Made by a program: the position numbers and the translations under genes
Assembly: GCA_018375265.1 (NCBI GenBank)
Contig: JAHADO010000064.1
Location: 1-7,114 of the forward strand
Direction of reading: 5' to 3'
Length of the DNA stretch: 7,114 bases
DNA from: Campylobacter concisus
GTDB lineage: Bacteria; Campylobacterota; Campylobacteria; Campylobacterales; Campylobacteraceae
Notes under the pieces: generated by a model
Told to the model about the DNA's origin: nothing
Seen by the model: the letters and a program-made list of their open reading frames with translations, nothing else
The model's database searches: none
Shown here: piece by piece, positions 6,073 to 7,114 of the stretch
Position numbering within the stretch: the stretch's first letter is position 1
How the letters are laid out: each line of letters opens with the position of its first letter

Positions 6073-6508
6073 AGTAGTTTTTATAAAACCTAGCTACATC
6101 TTTAAAAGTATAGGCTAGCTCTTGTATGGAGCTGGCACCCTTTAGCAAAATACTAGCTGTAAAAAACAAATCTTTAAGCTCCTCTTTATCTTTGGCCTGC
6201 TCGCCAGTCATATTTGTGAGCATATATCTAAGCATAAACGAAAGATCGCTTAAAATTTGTAAATCATCATCAGTTTTTACAAACCTATAAATATCCAATC
6301 CTTGAGCGCTAAATTCAATGATATTTCTTGTGATAAACTCATCTTTAAAAAGCACAATAGAAAGTTCATTCATAACTTGATCTAGCTCATAAGACTTGCC
6401 AAAAGCTTTTGCTCTTAAAAATTTATCATTAGTACTCATTTTGCCCGTCCCAGCCTCTTTTTGATTGATATCCTCAAAAGGATTTGAGCCATTTCTTACA
6501 AAATGCAA
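6053..6508 (-). CDS. Unknown helical protein with uncertain start
   Basis: About 151 aa from a TTG at 6508, not recognised. Predicted almost all helical, with acidic helices (DDDLQILSDLSFMLRYML, about 79-96; KDKEELKDLFFTASILLKGA, about 106-125) and a Tyr/Lys-rich end (KDVARFYKNYYGG). No signal peptide or membrane span. The start is unresolved. TTG 6508 has no ribosome binding site. ATG at 6439 (128 aa) has only a loose GAGG/GGGAC region. The best site, GAGAGG at 6529-6534, points to an ATA at 6523 that would give 156 aa beginning with Ser-Ser-Ser-Phe-Leu-His. The stretch between these starts looks coding (RNGSNPFEDINQKEAG). The gene follows its upstream neighbour in the same frame after a single TGA, and its end overlaps the start of the frameshifted small gene by 20 bases, so it is operonic. 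Confidence 0.72.
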   Translation of the reverse strand: MHFVRNGSNPFEDINQKEAGTGKMSTNDKFLRAKAFGKSYELDQVMNELSIVLFKDEFITRNIIEFSAQGLDIYRFVKTDDDLQILSDLSFMLRYMLTNMTGEQAKDKEELKDLFFTASILLKGASSIQELAYTFKDVARFYKNYYGGKSA

Positions 6509-6528
6509 AAAAGAGCTTGATATTAAAA

Positions 6529-6534
6529 CCTCTC
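6529..6534 (-). promoter_or_regulatory. Ribosome binding site GAGAGG facing an ATA codon
   Basis: GAGAGG overlaps the TGA stop (6533-6535) of the upstream gene. Five bases later (TTTTA) comes ATA at 6521-6523, in frame with the downstream gene. Spacing is ideal for initiation, but no standard start codon lies where expected; the first usable one, TTG, is at 6508. Confidence 0.5.
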
Positions 6535-7114
6535 ACGCAAAGACCTTTTTGAAGTAGTCATTCTCATAAATTTCTATCCACTCATGCAAAATGTCTAAAA
6601 CCACATCAATATCTTTCATCTCATTTATCTGGCGAAGCATGGTTACAAATTTATTATTAGCTTCAACTAACGCGTATATAAGCCCTGCTTGATGTGCATC
6701 TACTTTTAAAAAATTATCCTCCTCTTTTTTATCATCCCTTTTTTGCGTTATCTTAAGCAAGATATTGCTTAAGATGTTGCTTAGGCTATCTAGAAAGCTA
6801 GTATCTCTTTTGCTGTTATTTACTAGGCAGATGAGAGCAAATTTATACTTTTCGTCATATTCACTAAATTCTATGACTTTGGCATTTTCAGCACCTATAA
6901 ATTTTCTAAGGCCACTTTCCTCAAGTATAGTAGGCAGTGATTTTTGTAAATTTTCTATACCTGCATAAATTTCTAAAAATTTATCTTGCATGGTGCTTTT
7001 ATCTATCTCGCCATTTGGGTTTTGGTTAGATTGATTTAAATAATCGCAATAATGCTCACTCTCACTAAAATATTTACCAAGCCCAAAACCTATAGCTCCA
7101 AGCGCCACGCCACC
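6533..7114 (-). CDS. Unknown helical protein, 5' end beyond window
   Basis: The frame is open to the window edge. A GTG at 7108 could start it (191 aa), but the two codons before it encode Gly-Gly and continue a Gly-rich hydrophobic stretch, so the protein probably begins further upstream. The visible N-terminus (GGVALGAIGFGLGKYF) has small residues spaced like a glycine-zipper membrane helix. The rest is soluble-looking and helical, with charged patches (KRDDKKEEDNFLKVD, about residues 122-136) and an acidic, aromatic C-terminus (ILHEWIEIYENDYFKKVFA). I do not recognise the family. It is the first visible gene of the - strand operon and shares its stop region with the ribosome binding site of the next gene. 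A membrane-tethered helical protein is the most that can be said. Confidence 0.75.
   Translation of the reverse strand, partial: GGVALGAIGFGLGKYFSESEHYCDYLNQSNQNPNGEIDKSTMQDKFLEIYAGIENLQKSLPTILEESGLRKFIGAENAKVIEFSEYDEKYKFALICLVNNSKRDTSFLDSLSNILSNILLKITQKRDDKKEEDNFLKVDAHQAGLIYALVEANNKFVTMLRQINEMKDIDVVLDILHEWIEIYENDYFKKVFA

Overview
The window looks like chromosomal accessory DNA from a Campylobacterota species, probably Campylobacter and possibly close to C. concisus. The base composition is strongly AT-rich. AAATTT-type words are common, Leu and Ile codons favour CTT/CTA/TTA and ATA/ATT, genes are tightly packed, and AAGGAG ribosome binding sites precede several starts. The genus is an inference from style; no rRNA or housekeeping gene is present to fix it. 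No tRNA, insertion sequence, integrase or CRISPR array was seen.

Left block (8-4166, + strand): a three-gene operon. A 1007-residue HerA/FtsK-superfamily ATPase carries an unusual ~100-residue Ser/Thr/Asn/Gly-rich low-complexity linker before its motor domain. It is followed 14 nt later by a 221-residue protein with a hydrophobic or amphipathic helical N-terminus, and then, overlapping by one base (TAATG), by a 151-residue Trp- and Lys-rich protein of unknown family. Linkage and coupling suggest one functional module. A large ATPase with two unrecognised partners fits the general look of HerA-containing defence or conjugation-like cassettes, but nothing in the sequence proves such a role.

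Junction (4167-4224): a long stem-loop lies between the converging blocks and probably ends transcription from at least one side.

Right block (4225-7114, - strand), in transcription order: the C-terminal part of a helical protein running off the window edge (6533-7114); a second helical protein of ~150 residues (6053-6508 or from 6523); a small gene that appears split by a one-base frameshift (5795-6072); an unlisted 45-residue hydrophobic peptide with a strong ribosome binding site (5642-5779); then, after a short non-coding gap, a 69-residue zinc-ribbon protein (5339-5548) and a 367-residue protein with a HEPN-type RNETVH motif near its C-terminus (4225-5328). The last two sit 10 nt apart and probably form their own operon.

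The strongest candidates for undescribed biology are the ATPase operon and the zinc-ribbon/HEPN pair. The most concrete sequence-level oddities are the frameshifted small gene and the unusual start of the 6053-6508 gene. There a well-placed ribosome binding site points at an ATA codon, and the gene is in the same frame as its upstream neighbour, separated by a single TGA.
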